From Amycolatopsis coloradensis (lineage in GTDB: Bacteria; Actinomycetota; Actinomycetes; Mycobacteriales; Pseudonocardiaceae): 64,000 nt of DNA. The stretch's first letter is position 1. Each line of letters starts with the position of its first letter. Below the pieces are notes generated by a model. That model ran no database searches. It was not told the DNA's origin and saw only the letters and a list, made by a program, of their open reading frames with translations. Both the position numbers and the translations under genes were made by a program. This document shows, piece by piece, positions 42,278 to 51,227 of the stretch. The stretch is taken from contig NZ_CP150484.1 in NCBI RefSeq assembly GCF_037997115.1, forward strand, positions 792,586 to 856,585. The letters are read 5' to 3'.

Positions 42278-43107
42278 CGCTTCGCCGCCGTCAACCGGTA
42301 GCGGAGGCGGAACGGCAGGTTCGCCAGTACCGCCGCGATATGCGCGTCCCTGCCGACCAAGTACCGCGGCGCGACCCGCCGGGCGGTCAGCGCGTGGACG
42401 ACGACCCTCGCCGCCCGCTCGGGCGGCACACCGTTCCGCGCGGACCGCTCCGCGCTGCGTTCGGCCTCGTCCAGTTGCGCCGCATACCTTTCCCGCGCGG
42501 CTTCCGGCAGGGCGGCACGCACTTCTCCGGCTGCGGCGCGGGCGCGCGGCCAGATCGACGTGGCGACGGCACCGGGCTCGACGAGGACGACGCCGATCCC
42601 GGACGGCGCCAGTTCGGCCCGCAGGCTGTCGGTCAAGCCGACCAGGCCGAACTTCGACGTGTGATACGGCCCGACCATCGGCCCGGCGATCCGCCCGCCC
42701 ATCGACCCGACCGTCACCACCCTGGCGGCGGGCGCGGCACGCAGCGCGGGCAGCATCGCCTGCGTGACGGCCAGCTGACCGGTGACGTTGACCTCCAGCT
42801 GCTGCCGGAAGTCCTCGAGCGGGACGTGTTCCAGCGGTCCCGGCCGGGCCATCCCGGCGTTGTTCACCAGACCGCGGAGCGGGCCCGCCGCCGCGACCTT
42901 CTCACCGCACGCCGCGATCGACGCCGGATCGCGGAGATCCATCCGCAGTACGGTGACGGCCTCGCCGTGAACACGGGCGAGTTCCGTTTCGTCCGCGTCG
43001 GTACGCACACTGGCCCAGACGTGGGCGCCCCGCCGGACGAGTTCGGCCACGCACGCCCGGCCGATCCCGCTCGACGCCCCGGTGACCACAAAGGACGGAC
43101 GGGTCAT
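42274..43107 (-). CDS. SDR-family reductase (CmrA-like role possible)
   Basis: 277-residue short-chain dehydrogenase. NADP motif VVTGASSGIGRACVAELVRR (about 7-26), RGLVNNAGMARPGPL, catalytic Ser/Tyr/Lys in VGSMGGRIAGPMVGPYHTSK and a C-terminal extension of about 80 residues rich in Arg and Ala. ATG 43107 follows GGGGAGG. Four-base overlaps link it to the Ag85-like gene upstream and the glycosyltransferase downstream. In mycolate producers, an SDR (CmrA) reduces the beta-keto product of Pks13; here the nearby Pks13-like synthase has no ketoreductase domain, so the same role is a reasonable inference. Confidence 0.9.
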   Translation of the reverse strand: MTRPSFVVTGASSGIGRACVAELVRRGAHVWASVRTDADETELARVHGEAVTVLRMDLRDPASIAACGEKVAAAGPLRGLVNNAGMARPGPLEHVPLEDFRQQLEVNVTGQLAVTQAMLPALRAAPAARVVTVGSMGGRIAGPMVGPYHTSKFGLVGLTDSLRAELAPSGIGVVLVEPGAVATSIWPRARAAAGEVRAALPEAARERYAAQLDEAERSAERSARNGVPPERAARVVVHALTARRVAPRYLVGRDAHIAAVLANLPFRLRYRLTAAKR

Positions 43108-44150
43108 GTCGCCTCCCCCGGCTTCGCCGGCGCGGAAAGCGCCCGCAGCATCCTCGGCCAGGTCTTGTGCAGCTGGTCCTGCCAGTACGCCCAGTGGTGC
43201 GTGCCCGGCCCGTAGAAGTCCGTCATGACCGGGACGCCGAGCCGGTTCAGCCGATCCGCCATCGCGGTGGTCTGGCCGGAGCACAGGAATTCGAGCAGCA
43301 TCGCGCCGGGCAGCACGTCGATCGGGAGTTTCCCGTCGAACGGCCCCGGCAGGCCGTTGCCCGTGGACAGATACAGCTCGGTGCCGCGAAGGCGGTCGGC
43401 GTTCACCAGCGGATCATGGGCGTCCCACCGGGACGACTCGCGCCTCCGGTCGCCCCAGAGTGCTTCGGGATCCTGCCGGGCCGAGGCGACGATCGCGCTG
43501 GTCAGCAGCTCGCCGAACGGGCCGGTGGGGTTGAGATTGCCGCTGAACGACCCGGCGAAGCGGAACACTCCCGGCCGCCGGGCGGCGAGTTCCACCGCGC
43601 CGTATCCGCCGAGCGAGAGCCCCGCCGCGACCCGCCGCCCGTCCCCGCGATAGCCGCGATCGATCAGCTGCGGGATCTCGACCGCGGTGAACGTCTCCCA
43701 CTGGTTGAGCACGACGTTCTTGCCGTAATTCCACCAGTCGGAAAAGAACCCGGCGGAACCGGAACCCGGCATCACCACGAGCGCACCCGAGTCGTCGGCG
43801 AGTTTCCGGATGTCGGTATTGGCGGTCCACCCGCGGTAGTCCTGGAGGCGCGTCTCACCGGCGAGCAGGTACACCGCCGGCCACTTCCGCTCCGGATCGG
43901 CTTCCCACCTTGACGGCAGGATCAGCCGGACCATCGCGTAGCTCCCGACGCCGACCGAGCGCACGGTGAGATCCAGCATCCGCGGGTCACCGTCCACAGT
44001 GGTCTGGGCGACGACGTGCGAGCCGTCGTCGGCACGGGCGTCCGGGACACCGCTCTCGGCCCGCGCCGGTGCGGCGGCGACGCTCGGCAGCAAGCACGCC
44101 GCGACCGTCAGCGACGCGACGGCCCGCAGCCGCCTCGAAGTAGTGCGCAT
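43104..44150 (-). CDS. Secreted antigen 85/esterase-D family acyltransferase or esterase
   Basis: 348 residues. Signal peptide RLRAVASLTVAACLLPSVAA (cleavage near ARAES). The alpha/beta-hydrolase domain closely follows the antigen 85 mycolyltransferase layout: LVVMPGSGSAGFFSDWW, WETFTAVEIPQLIDRGY, nucleophile Ser179 in AAGLSLGGYGAVELAARRPG, AGSFSGNLNPTGPFG and catalytic His in GPGTHHWAYWQDQL. Ag85 enzymes transfer mycolic acids between trehalose and arabinogalactan. It heads the coupled esterase-SDR-GT operon, divergent from the FAAL-PKS operon, and may transfer that locus's acyl product outside the cell. Plain esterase activity is also possible. Confidence 0.88.
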   Translation of the reverse strand: MRTTSRRLRAVASLTVAACLLPSVAAAPARAESGVPDARADDGSHVVAQTTVDGDPRMLDLTVRSVGVGSYAMVRLILPSRWEADPERKWPAVYLLAGETRLQDYRGWTANTDIRKLADDSGALVVMPGSGSAGFFSDWWNYGKNVVLNQWETFTAVEIPQLIDRGYRGDGRRVAAGLSLGGYGAVELAARRPGVFRFAGSFSGNLNPTGPFGELLTSAIVASARQDPEALWGDRRRESSRWDAHDPLVNADRLRGTELYLSTGNGLPGPFDGKLPIDVLPGAMLLEFLCSGQTTAMADRLNRLGVPVMTDFYGPGTHHWAYWQDQLHKTWPRMLRALSAPAKPGEAT

Positions 44151-44596
44151 ACGTAATCCTTTGTCCCGGTCGTTCGATCGAATTCGAAAATGTGACGGCG
44201 ATTACCCGAGAAAGAAAATCAGAGGTAGCGACACGTTAAGCGGACGGACCCCTTCCAGGCAATTGTCCTGCCCACAATCCGGGAGGACAATATGAATGCC
44301 AGGGAAACAAGAAATGCACCCACCTCCCCCATCAGGGTGACCCGTCGCTCACAGACAGTAAGGAACTGTGGCACGGGAGTACCAGACCGGCTCGCATACC
44401 AGCGAAAATCCCGGAACTCGCAGGTCACACCCTGTACACGAAGGACATTTACGTTCTCTTGACACCTTCCGGTATTCGATTTCCCGTCGTAGCCTTCGTC
44501 GTGCCGCCCGGGTTCGGCGTCCCCTCACGCGACCCGGCGCCCGCGTCCCACCGAAGGGACCACACCTCCCCAAGGACCCTTCCGAAAGGGCTATTC
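44151..44596. other. Low-GC divergent regulatory region of the FAAL-PKS locus
   Basis: About 445 bases, clearly more A/T-rich than the flanking genes, separating the two divergent operons. It must hold both promoters. A TTGACA hexamer lies at about 44459. A 56-codon frame (44292-44462) with GGGAGG before its ATG is present, but its codon use (AGA, ACA, GTA, TTT) is unlike real genes here, so I do not call it. No clear operator palindrome was found. Confidence 0.5.
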
Positions 44597-45259
44597 ATGG
44601 CTGCCCGAATTCGCGCGCTCGTCTTGTCCACCGCAGCGTTGGTGACCATTTCCGGCGCGCCCGGAGAATCGATTCAGGCGGCACCCGCACCGCCTTCCCC
44701 CACGGTTCCGACCGCCGCCCTGCTGCCTCCGGAAACCGTCCCGAACGCGTCCGCGCGCGACGGTTTCGACGTCGCGTCGGCACTGTCCACCTCGGACCGC
44801 GGGCGGAGCGGCAGGGTCGACGTCGGCGGATGCGAGGACGTCGTCCACGGCAGGTTGGTCGGCGCCGGTGCCACCGGCCAGGGCTTCCAGTCCGCCGTGC
44901 CCGGCGGCCAGGTCTCCGAACTCGTCGCGCGCACGACGAACCCGCCCGATCTGGCGGCATGGGCCGCGCAGGCCGGGCGGTGCTCGAAGGTGACGGTCGA
45001 CGACGCGGCCGGTACCGCGGTGTCGACCGTCACCGTCCACCCCGCTCCCGCCGTTCCGGGGGCGAGAACCCTTTCCTACCAACAACTCTTGACGCTACCC
45101 GGCCAGCCCTCCGAGCTGCCGGGGCTGCGTCTGCGCACCGTCGCCATCGCCGCCGACGACGTACTGGTCGTGCTTCGTGACGCCGGAACGACCGGCCTCG
45201 ATCTCGACGCCCTCGCCGTCGCCGCCTGGCGGCACGCCGCAGGGCCGCTCGGCCGCTGA
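44597..45259 (+). CDS. Secreted protein of unknown family at the head of the FAAL-PKS operon
   Basis: 220 residues. Signal peptide MAARIRALVLSTAALVTISG (cleavage in the Ala-rich stretch near 30), a Pro-rich linker (about 30-55), then a compact alpha/beta-looking domain (about 65-220) with two cysteines (VGGCEDVV and AGRCSKV) likely to form a disulfide, and RTVAIAADDVLVVLRDAG near the end. It loosely recalls extracytoplasmic sensor-type domains, but I recognise no family. It precedes the FAAL gene by 35 bases and is likely cotranscribed, so it may help export or placement of the product. Confidence 0.75.
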   Translation: MAARIRALVLSTAALVTISGAPGESIQAAPAPPSPTVPTAALLPPETVPNASARDGFDVASALSTSDRGRSGRVDVGGCEDVVHGRLVGAGATGQGFQSAVPGGQVSELVARTTNPPDLAAWAAQAGRCSKVTVDDAAGTAVSTVTVHPAPAVPGARTLSYQQLLTLPGQPSELPGLRLRTVAIAADDVLVVLRDAGTTGLDLDALAVAAWRHAAGPLGR

Positions 45260-45294
45260 ATCCCCGCACCCCGACCCATCCCCGAGGAGTTGCC

Positions 45295-47034
45295 ATGTCC
45301 CTGGCCCCCGAAAACCTGCCCGCCACGGCCGGCCCCACCCTCCCCGACTGCCTCCGGCATTGGGCGGACAGCGACGGCGACCGGGCCGCGCTGACCTTCG
45401 CCGACTTCTCGGCCGATCGCGCCGGACGCCGGAGGACGCTGAGCTGGCGGCTACTCCAAGAGCGCGTCGACGCCGTCGCGGCGGCTCTCCCCGTCGGGCC
45501 CGGTGACCGGGTGGCGGTGCTGTGCCCGCAGAGCGCCGATTACGTCGTCGCCTTCCTCGGCGCGATCACCGCGGGCGCGATCGCCGTGCCGCTGTTCGAT
45601 CCCGGGTTGCCCGGGCACGCCGGACGGCTCGCCGCGGTGCTGACCGACTGCTCCCCCACCGCGGTCGTCACCACGTCCGCGTCGGTGGACGCGGTCCGCG
45701 AGTTCCTGGTGGGCCTGCCCGGCGGCGAGCGCGTCGCCGTCGTCGCGGCCGACAAGCCCACCGGGCCCGGCCGCGCCTGGCCCGCCCCGGCCCCGGCACC
45801 GGACGACGTGGCGTACCTGCAGTACACGTCCGGTTCGACCCGCAGCCCGGCGGGAGTGGTGCTGACCCACGCGAACGTGCTCGCCAACGTCAGCCAGGCG
45901 GTGCACGGACTCGGGATCGACCCGGCCGGGACCACGGTGTCGTGGCTGCCGCTGTTCCACGACATGGGTCTCGTCCTCGGTCTGATCACGCCACTGGCCA
46001 TGGGCATGCGGTCGGTACTGATGGACCCGCTGGCCTTCATCGAGCGTCCGGTGCGCTGGCTGGAGTTGCTCGGCGACCACAACGCGAGCTGGAGCGCCGC
46101 CCCGAACTTCGCGTTCCACTACGCCGCGAGCCGGGTGCGCGAGGAGGACCGCGCCAAGCTCCGCCTCGACCGCGTCGCCGCGATCGTCAACGGCGCGGAG
46201 CCGATCAACCCCGGAGTGCTCGACCGGTTCCATGACACCTTCGCCGAAGCCGGGTACACCCCGGACAAGACGCGGCCCGCGTACGGGCTGGCCGAAGCGA
46301 CCGTCTTCGTCACCACTGGCCCCGGTGTTCCCCCGCGTGTCACCACGTTCGACCGCGTCGCGCTGGGCGCGGGAACGGCGCGGCGGGCGGACACCGGTCT
46401 CCGGCTCGTCGCCTGCGGTGTCCCGGTGGGTCAGCTTGTGGCGCTGGTCGACCCGGAAACCGGCGTCGCGCTCGAAGACGGCGCGGTCGGCGAGATCTGG
46501 GTCCACGGACCCAACGTCGGCACCGGCTACTGGCAGAAACCGTTGGAGAGCACCGAAACCTTCGGCGCCCGGTTGACGGGCGACCACGGGGAACTTCCGG
46601 CTGGTCCGTGGCTGCGCACCGGCGACCTCGGCGTCCGGCACGACGGTGAGGTCTACATCGCGGGACGGATCAAGGACCTGCTCATCGTCGACGGCCGCAA
46701 CCACTACCCGCAGGACGTCGAAGCGACCGCCGCCTCGGCCGACCGCGACATCCGCCCCGGCAGTGTCGCCGCGTTCGCCGTCGAAGGCACCGACACCGAA
46801 GCCGCGGTGGTCGTCGCCGAGCACCGCGGTCACACCGCGCTGACCACGGAGGACGAACGAGCCCTCGCCGCCTCGATCCGGCGGCTGGTTTCCGACGCGC
46901 ACGGCCTCGCCCTGCGTGACGTCGTGCTCGTCCCGGCGGGCCTGGTCCCGCGGACCTCCAGCGGCAAGATCGCGCGGAGCGCCTGCCGCGACCGCTACCT
47001 CGCCGGCGATTACGGAAAGGCCTTGGTGCGATGA
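45295..47034 (+). CDS. Fatty acyl-AMP ligase (FAAL), FadD32-like
   Basis: 579-residue adenylate-forming enzyme that activates a fatty acid as acyl-AMP and loads it on an ACP. AMP-binding motif VAYLQYTSGSTRSPAGVVLT (Tyr177 on), FHDMGLVLGLITPL, SAAPNFAFHYAASRV, YGLAEATVFVTT and WLRTGDLGVRHDGEVYIAGR match the FAAL class, with the mycobacterial FadD32-like ending DGRNHYPQDVEATAA. GAGGAG precedes the ATG. Its stop overlaps the PKS start by four bases, so the natural acceptor is the N-terminal ACP of that synthase. Chain length cannot be predicted from sequence. Confidence 0.94.
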   Translation: MSLAPENLPATAGPTLPDCLRHWADSDGDRAALTFADFSADRAGRRRTLSWRLLQERVDAVAAALPVGPGDRVAVLCPQSADYVVAFLGAITAGAIAVPLFDPGLPGHAGRLAAVLTDCSPTAVVTTSASVDAVREFLVGLPGGERVAVVAADKPTGPGRAWPAPAPAPDDVAYLQYTSGSTRSPAGVVLTHANVLANVSQAVHGLGIDPAGTTVSWLPLFHDMGLVLGLITPLAMGMRSVLMDPLAFIERPVRWLELLGDHNASWSAAPNFAFHYAASRVREEDRAKLRLDRVAAIVNGAEPINPGVLDRFHDTFAEAGYTPDKTRPAYGLAEATVFVTTGPGVPPRVTTFDRVALGAGTARRADTGLRLVACGVPVGQLVALVDPETGVALEDGAVGEIWVHGPNVGTGYWQKPLESTETFGARLTGDHGELPAGPWLRTGDLGVRHDGEVYIAGRIKDLLIVDGRNHYPQDVEATAASADRDIRPGSVAAFAVEGTDTEAAVVVAEHRGHTALTTEDERALAASIRRLVSDAHGLALRDVVLVPAGLVPRTSSGKIARSACRDRYLAGDYGKALVR

Positions 47035-50000
47035 GAAACCCGACGTTCGACGCCCCGGCGCTGCGCCGCTGGCTGCTCGACACCGTCGCCGAGCACACCG
47101 GTGTCGACGCGGCCCGGCTCGAAGCCGACCGCCCGCTCAGCGACTACGGCCTGTCCTCCCGCCAGGCCGTCGGGATCGCCGCCGACCTCGAAGATCTGCT
47201 CGGCACCCCGCTCCCGGCCACCCTGCTGTGGGAGAGCCCGACCATCGATCACCTGGCCCGCTCGCTCACCGGCGGTACGGAGCCCGAGCCGGCGCAGACG
47301 GGCACGGACCGCCGCCGGACCGACCCGATCGCCGTCGTCGGGCTCGGCTGCCGGTGGCCAGGCGCGGACGGCCTCGACGAGTTCTGGGATCTGCTGCGCA
47401 GCGGACGGGACGCCGTCCGGACCGCTCCGCCGGGCCGCTGGGACGCCGACGCGGCCCCGATCGTCGGCGGCTTCCTCGACGACGTGGCCGGTTTCGACGC
47501 CGACCACTTCGGCATCACCCCGCGCGAGGCGTCCACAATGGATCCGCAACAGCGGATGCTGCTGGAGGTCGCCTGGGCCGCGCTCGAACACGCCGGGATC
47601 GCCCCGGCCACCCTGCGCGGCAGCCGGACCGGCGTGTTCACCGGGATCTCGACCCACGACTACGGGCATCTCACGATGTCGCGCGGTGGCGTCGATCTCT
47701 GGACCGCGACCGGCGCGGCCGGGAGCATCGCGGCCAACCGGCTCTCCTACGTCTACGACCTGCGCGGGCCGAGCATGGCGGTGGACACCGCTTGCTCCTC
47801 GTCACTGGTCGCGGTGCACCACGCGGTGCGCGCGCTGCGCGACGGCGAGGCGGATCTGGCCTTGGCCGGCGGAGTGAACCTCATGCTGCTGCCCGGTCCG
47901 ACCGCCGCGTTCGCCGCCGCCGGCCTGCTCGCCGGGGACGGGCGGTGCAAGACGTTCGCCGCGGACGCCGACGGCATCGCGCGTGCCGAAGGCTGCGGCG
48001 TCGTCGTGCTCAAGCGGCTGACGGACGCCGAGTACGACGGCGACCGGGTGCTGGCGGTGATCCGCTCCACCGCGGTCAACTCCGACGGCCGGTCACAAGG
48101 TATGGCGGCACCGAACCCCGTCGCCCAGCAGGACATGCTGCGCACGGCGTACCACGGCGCCCGGCTCGATCCGTCCACTGTGGACTACGTCGAGGCACAC
48201 GGCACCGGCACGCTGCTCGGTGACCCGATCGAGGCCCGCTCGCTCGGCGCCGTGCTCGGCAAGGACCGCCCGGCAGACGCCCCGCTGCTGATCGGCTCGG
48301 TGAAGACGAACATCGCGCACGCGGAGGCGGCCGCGGGGATCGCCGGGCTGATCAAGGTCGTCCTGGCGATGACCAGGGACGAATTGCCACCACAGCTGCA
48401 TTTCACCGCCCCCAATCCGCACATCCCGTTCGACGACCTGCGCCTGAAGGTGGTCACCGAGCCGACGCCGTGGCCACGCCGGTCCGGCCGTGCCACGGCG
48501 GGAGTGTCCGCGTTCGGGTTCGGCGGGACCAACGCGCACGTCGTCCTCGAACAGGCGCCGCCGCTGGAACCGGTGCCGGATCGGGCCGACGTCCGGATCG
48601 GACTGCTGTCCGCGCGCACCCGCGACCGCCTCACCGAACGGGCGGCGCAGCTGGCGGACTGGCTGGACTCCACGCCGTCGCTTTCCCTCGCCGACATCAC
48701 CCACACGTTGTCCCGGCGTGACAACGGCGGATCGCACCGTGCCGCCGTCGTGGCAGGCGACACCGCCGAACTGGCGGCACTGCTGCGGGCCGTCGGTTCC
48801 GGCGCCGATCCGCTTCCCGCGGGCGCCGTCACCGGCACCGCCGTGAGCACCGGCGGCCCGGTCTTCGTGTTCTCCGGTCACGGCTCGCAGTGGCCGGGGA
48901 TGGGGCAAGGGCTGCTGCGCGCCGAACCCGCGTTCGCCGCGCAGGTCGACAAGCTGCACGACCTGTTCACCGAGCACACCGGCCGCTCGCTTCGCGCGCT
49001 GCTCACCAGCGCGGACCCCCTGTCCCTGCCCGAAACCCAAACGGCCATCTTCGGGACGCAGGTGGCGCTGGCCGGCCAATGGGAAGCACTCGGGGTCCGG
49101 CCATCGGCCGTCGTCGGGCACTCGCTCGGCTCCGCGGCCGCCGCCGTGGTGAGCGGCGTGCTCACCCCCGACGAGGCCGTCCACCTGGTCGCGACCCGTG
49201 CCCGGCTGCTGGGCACCCTCGGCCCGGGTGGCACGATGGCGGCGGTCGAACTGGCGCCGGAGGAACTGGAGCTGTACCCCGACATCGAACTCGCCGTCGA
49301 ATCCGCGCCCGGGCAGCTGACCGTGGCCGGAGACGCGACCGTGCTCGACCTGCTCGTCGCGGAACTCGAAGCCGCCGGGCTGGCCGCGCGGCGGCTGCCG
49401 GTCGAGGTCGCCGGGCATTCCGCCCGCGTCGATCCGGTGCTGCCCGCGCTCCGGGAGGCGCTCGTCGAACTGGGCGGCCGTCGTCCGACGGTGCCTTGGT
49501 ACGACACGGTTCTGGCCGATCCGCGGGAGTTGCCGGACTTCGACGCCGGGTACTGGGCGGCGCACCTGCGCCGTCCGGTGCGGTTCCGCCAGGCCGTGGC
49601 GGCCGCCGCCGCGGACGGGCACCGTGTCTTCCTGGAGGTGTCGCCGCATCCGATCCTCCGGGGCTCGGTGGCGAGAACCCTCGAAGCCGAGGGGATCCAC
49701 GACGCCGTCGTCACGGGAACCCTGCGCCGGGGCCAGGACGAGGTCCGCACGCTGGGCGCCGCCGCGGCCGGGTTGTACTGCGCGGGCACCCGGATCACCA
49801 CCGCCGATCCGGACGACGGTGCCCGGCTGGTCGACGTCCCGCCGATTCCGTGGCGGCACGAACGCCACTGGTACACCACCGCCGAAGCACCACCGGCGTT
49901 CGCGGCACGCACGCCGGAACCCGAACCGGTGCGCACCGCCGGGGGCGACCGGCTGACCGAGATCGTCGCCGCCGTCATGGGACTGCGTCCCGATCGCCTC

Positions 50001-51227
50001 GACGCCGACGTCCCGCTGGTGGAACTCGGGCTGGATTCCCTGATGGCGAACAGGATCAGGGAAGCCGTCCGCCGGGAGTTCGGCACGGAACCCGACGCCG
50101 TCAGCGTCCTCCGCGGCGCCACCCTCGCCGATCTCAGCCGCGATCTCGCGCCCCGGGAGAACGAGGAACCGTTGCCGTCCCGTGGCCGAGCCTGGGACGC
50201 GGCGGATCGCCTCGTCCTGCGCCTGTGGCAGGAGCACACCGGGACGGAAGCGACCGGTACGCAGATTCGGCTGACCGAGACCGGCACACCCGACCGGCTG
50301 GCCGAACTGCTCGCCGAGGGGCTCAGCACCGAACTCGACACGCCGGTCACCGCCGCCGAACTCCGGCGGCACGACTCGCTCGCGGCCATCGCCGACGTCG
50401 CCCGCGCCATCCTCGACACGAGGGAGGAGCGGGGGCCGGTGCACGTCCTCGCTCCCGGCGAAACGGGGGTCGCGCCGCTGCTGCTGTTCCACCCCGGAGG
50501 CAGCACCTGCACCGTGTACCGGCCGCTGCTGGACCGGTTGCCCACCTCGGTGCCGTGCGTCGGGTTCGAACGCGTTCCCGGGGTCAGCATCGAAGATCGG
50601 GTCGAGCAGTTGCTGCCGTTGGTGCGAGCTCAGCGTCGCGACCGGCCGTACCGGCTGGCGGGCTGGTCGTTCGGCGGGGCGCTGGCCTACGGCGTCGCCG
50701 CGCGGCTCGCCGAAGAAGGCGAAGAGGTCGAGTTCGTCGCGCTGATCGACACCATGCTCCCGCTCCCGGAGCCGGACCTCGATCCGAGGGCGTCGTCCGC
50801 CCGGCGGTTCCTGCGGTTCACCGGCTACGTCGAGGGAACCTACGGCCGCGAAGTGCGGCTCGGTCACGAAGAGTTGGCTCCGTTGCCCGAAGAGGAGCAG
50901 ATCGAGCTGACCATGCGGCGCGTCGCCGAGGCGGGCTTGCTCAGCCCCGGCGTACTCCGGCACCAGCGTCAATCCTTTTTGGACACGCTGGCGGCCGAAC
51001 GCGGTACGCCCCGCCGTTACGACGGACGGGTCGTGCTCTACCGGGCGACCGAGCAGTACGCGGCCGGGCTGGCGATGGAGCCCCGGTACTCGCGCACGGA
51101 TCTCGCGGCGGGCTGGGCGGAGTTGTGCCCGGGGCTGGAGATCGTGCCGGTCGAGGCGCATCACCTGTCGGTCGTCGACCCGCCCCACGTCGATGTCGTG
51201 GCGAGGCATCTGACGGGACTCCTGTGA
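47031..51227 (+). CDS. Pks13-architecture type I polyketide synthase (ACP-KS-AT-ACP-TE)
   Basis: 1398 residues. N-terminal ACP with LSSRQAVGIAADLEDLLG (Ppant Ser about 43); KS (about 98-530) with Cys255 in DTACSSSL, His390 in EAHGTG and His430 in KTNIAHAE; AT (about 610-890) with Ser698 in GHSLGSAAAAVVSG and VAGHS at the specificity site; second ACP with ELGLDSLMANRI (Ser1003); TE (about 1125-1398) with LLFHPGGSTC and Ser1213 in GWSFGGALAYG. No KR, DH, ER or MT. This order is that of mycobacterial Pks13, which condenses two fatty acyl chains, though the protein is shorter than the roughly 1730 residues there. The FAAL gene upstream and exporter downstream overlap by four bases each. Confidence 0.94.
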   Translation: MRNPTFDAPALRRWLLDTVAEHTGVDAARLEADRPLSDYGLSSRQAVGIAADLEDLLGTPLPATLLWESPTIDHLARSLTGGTEPEPAQTGTDRRRTDPIAVVGLGCRWPGADGLDEFWDLLRSGRDAVRTAPPGRWDADAAPIVGGFLDDVAGFDADHFGITPREASTMDPQQRMLLEVAWAALEHAGIAPATLRGSRTGVFTGISTHDYGHLTMSRGGVDLWTATGAAGSIAANRLSYVYDLRGPSMAVDTACSSSLVAVHHAVRALRDGEADLALAGGVNLMLLPGPTAAFAAAGLLAGDGRCKTFAADADGIARAEGCGVVVLKRLTDAEYDGDRVLAVIRSTAVNSDGRSQGMAAPNPVAQQDMLRTAYHGARLDPSTVDYVEAHGTGTLLGDPIEARSLGAVLGKDRPADAPLLIGSVKTNIAHAEAAAGIAGLIKVVLAMTRDELPPQLHFTAPNPHIPFDDLRLKVVTEPTPWPRRSGRATAGVSAFGFGGTNAHVVLEQAPPLEPVPDRADVRIGLLSARTRDRLTERAAQLADWLDSTPSLSLADITHTLSRRDNGGSHRAAVVAGDTAELAALLRAVGSGADPLPAGAVTGTAVSTGGPVFVFSGHGSQWPGMGQGLLRAEPAFAAQVDKLHDLFTEHTGRSLRALLTSADPLSLPETQTAIFGTQVALAGQWEALGVRPSAVVGHSLGSAAAAVVSGVLTPDEAVHLVATRARLLGTLGPGGTMAAVELAPEELELYPDIELAVESAPGQLTVAGDATVLDLLVAELEAAGLAARRLPVEVAGHSARVDPVLPALREALVELGGRRPTVPWYDTVLADPRELPDFDAGYWAAHLRRPVRFRQAVAAAAADGHRVFLEVSPHPILRGSVARTLEAEGIHDAVVTGTLRRGQDEVRTLGAAAAGLYCAGTRITTADPDDGARLVDVPPIPWRHERHWYTTAEAPPAFAARTPEPEPVRTAGGDRLTEIVAAVMGLRPDRLDADVPLVELGLDSLMANRIREAVRREFGTEPDAVSVLRGATLADLSRDLAPRENEEPLPSRGRAWDAADRLVLRLWQEHTGTEATGTQIRLTETGTPDRLAELLAEGLSTELDTPVTAAELRRHDSLAAIADVARAILDTREERGPVHVLAPGETGVAPLLLFHPGGSTCTVYRPLLDRLPTSVPCVGFERVPGVSIEDRVEQLLPLVRAQRRDRPYRLAGWSFGGALAYGVAARLAEEGEEVEFVALIDTMLPLPEPDLDPRASSARRFLRFTGYVEGTYGREVRLGHEELAPLPEEEQIELTMRRVAEAGLLSPGVLRHQRQSFLDTLAAERGTPRRYDGRVVLYRATEQYAAGLAMEPRYSRTDLAAGWAELCPGLEIVPVEAHHLSVVDPPHVDVVARHLTGLL

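Noticed and set aside
44292..44462. 56-codon frame with a good GGGAGG ribosome site in the FAAL-PKS intergenic region
   Set aside because: Codon use is unlike genes of this genome and the product is featureless and basic; more likely chance in an A/T-rich promoter region. Conservation in relatives would change this view.
48093..51209. 1038-codon minus-strand reading frame inside the PKS gene
   Set aside because: Composition is rich in Arg, His, Gln and Gly with no domain; the plus strand holds complete KS, AT, ACP and TE motifs.
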